From assembly GCA_964413365.1 (NCBI GenBank), contig CAYPRM010000051.1:1-5386 (forward strand): a stretch of 5,386 nt of DNA. Direction: 5' to 3'. The DNA comes from RGIG4608 sp964413365. GTDB lineage: Bacteria; Bacillota; Clostridia; Oscillospirales; CAG-272. Both the position numbers and the translations under genes were made by a program. The notes under the pieces are model-generated. The model did no database searches, was not told the origin of the DNA, and worked only from the letters and a program-made list of their open reading frames with translations. This document shows positions 5,287 through 5,386 of this stretch, in pieces (positions within the stretch are counted from its first letter, which is position 1; each line of letters begins with the position of its first letter).

Positions 5287-5302
5287 TGTTAATTTTTTAA
5301 CA
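5287..5302. promoter_or_regulatory. Second TGTTAA/TTAACA dyad
   Basis: Arms TGTTAA (5287-5292) and TTAACA (5297-5302) flank TTTT. TGTTAAT also occurs at 5252-5258 as a 35-bp-spaced direct repeat with 5287-5293. It lies between the operon start and the divergent promoter at 5320-5348, so a factor bound here could act on both. Confidence 0.38.
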
Positions 5303-5319
5303 GTCTACCCAAATTTGCA

Positions 5320-5348
5320 TTGACAATCTTATTTTTGTATGATATACT
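5320..5348 (+). promoter_or_regulatory. Strong sigma-A promoter reading out of the right edge
   Basis: TTGACA (5320-5325), a 17-nt spacer, TATACT (5343-5348), with TG at 5340-5341 making an extended -10. The -35 is perfect and the -10 matches five of six. The predicted start is near 5355 and no coding region begins before the window ends, so the gene it drives is beyond position 5386. It is divergent from the two-component operon. Confidence 0.82.
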
Positions 5349-5386
5349 CTACTCGTGATCTTATCAAGCCTCTTGTTATTATCGAA

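Overview
The window looks like a chromosomal segment of a gut-type clostridial Firmicute, probably near Oscillospiraceae/Lachnospiraceae. This is inferred from purine-rich Shine-Dalgarno sites, TTGACA/TATAAT-type sigma-A promoters, a BspA-like surface protein with a Thr/Pro stalk, and two small protein families I recall mainly from these bacteria. No rRNA, tRNA, CRISPR array, transposase or phage gene is visible.

Left part (1-1495): The left edge holds the first 361 codons of a minus-strand gene for a membrane-anchored surface protein with two Cys-x2-Cys modules and at least seven near-identical 23-residue BspA-type leucine-rich repeats. It runs off the window. A long open frame on the opposite strand is only its shadow. 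A near-consensus promoter for this gene (TTGACA, 17 nt, TACAAT) is overlaid by two GTTACAA/TTGTAAC dyads. A small XRE/Cro-type regulator is transcribed divergently from the other side, so it is a natural candidate to act on those dyads. A bidirectional terminator separates it from the next, convergent gene.

Middle (1496-2127): A minus-strand gene encodes a 174-residue XRE-type protein with a Cys-x3-Cys-x3-Cys motif. Its promoter is interleaved with the terminator hairpin of the upstream operon.

Right part (2128-5386): A tightly packed minus-strand operon runs in the order OmpR-family response regulator, sensor histidine kinase, a membrane protein with about eight segments (function unknown), and a small two-segment membrane protein (function unknown). 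The last three genes overlap by 4 and 8 nt, so they are probably translationally coupled. The likely logic is a membrane-sensing two-component system made together with two accessory membrane proteins. Upstream lies an AT-rich divergent intergenic region with TGTTAA/TTAACA dyads and a strong plus-strand promoter that fires out of the right edge into a gene not seen here.

Every stretch without a gene is under 200 bases. Nothing here is clearly a new defence or mobile system. The most interesting points are the operator/promoter overlay at 1117-1166, the terminator/promoter interleaving at 2058-2100, the repeat array, and the uncharacterised membrane partners of the two-component system.
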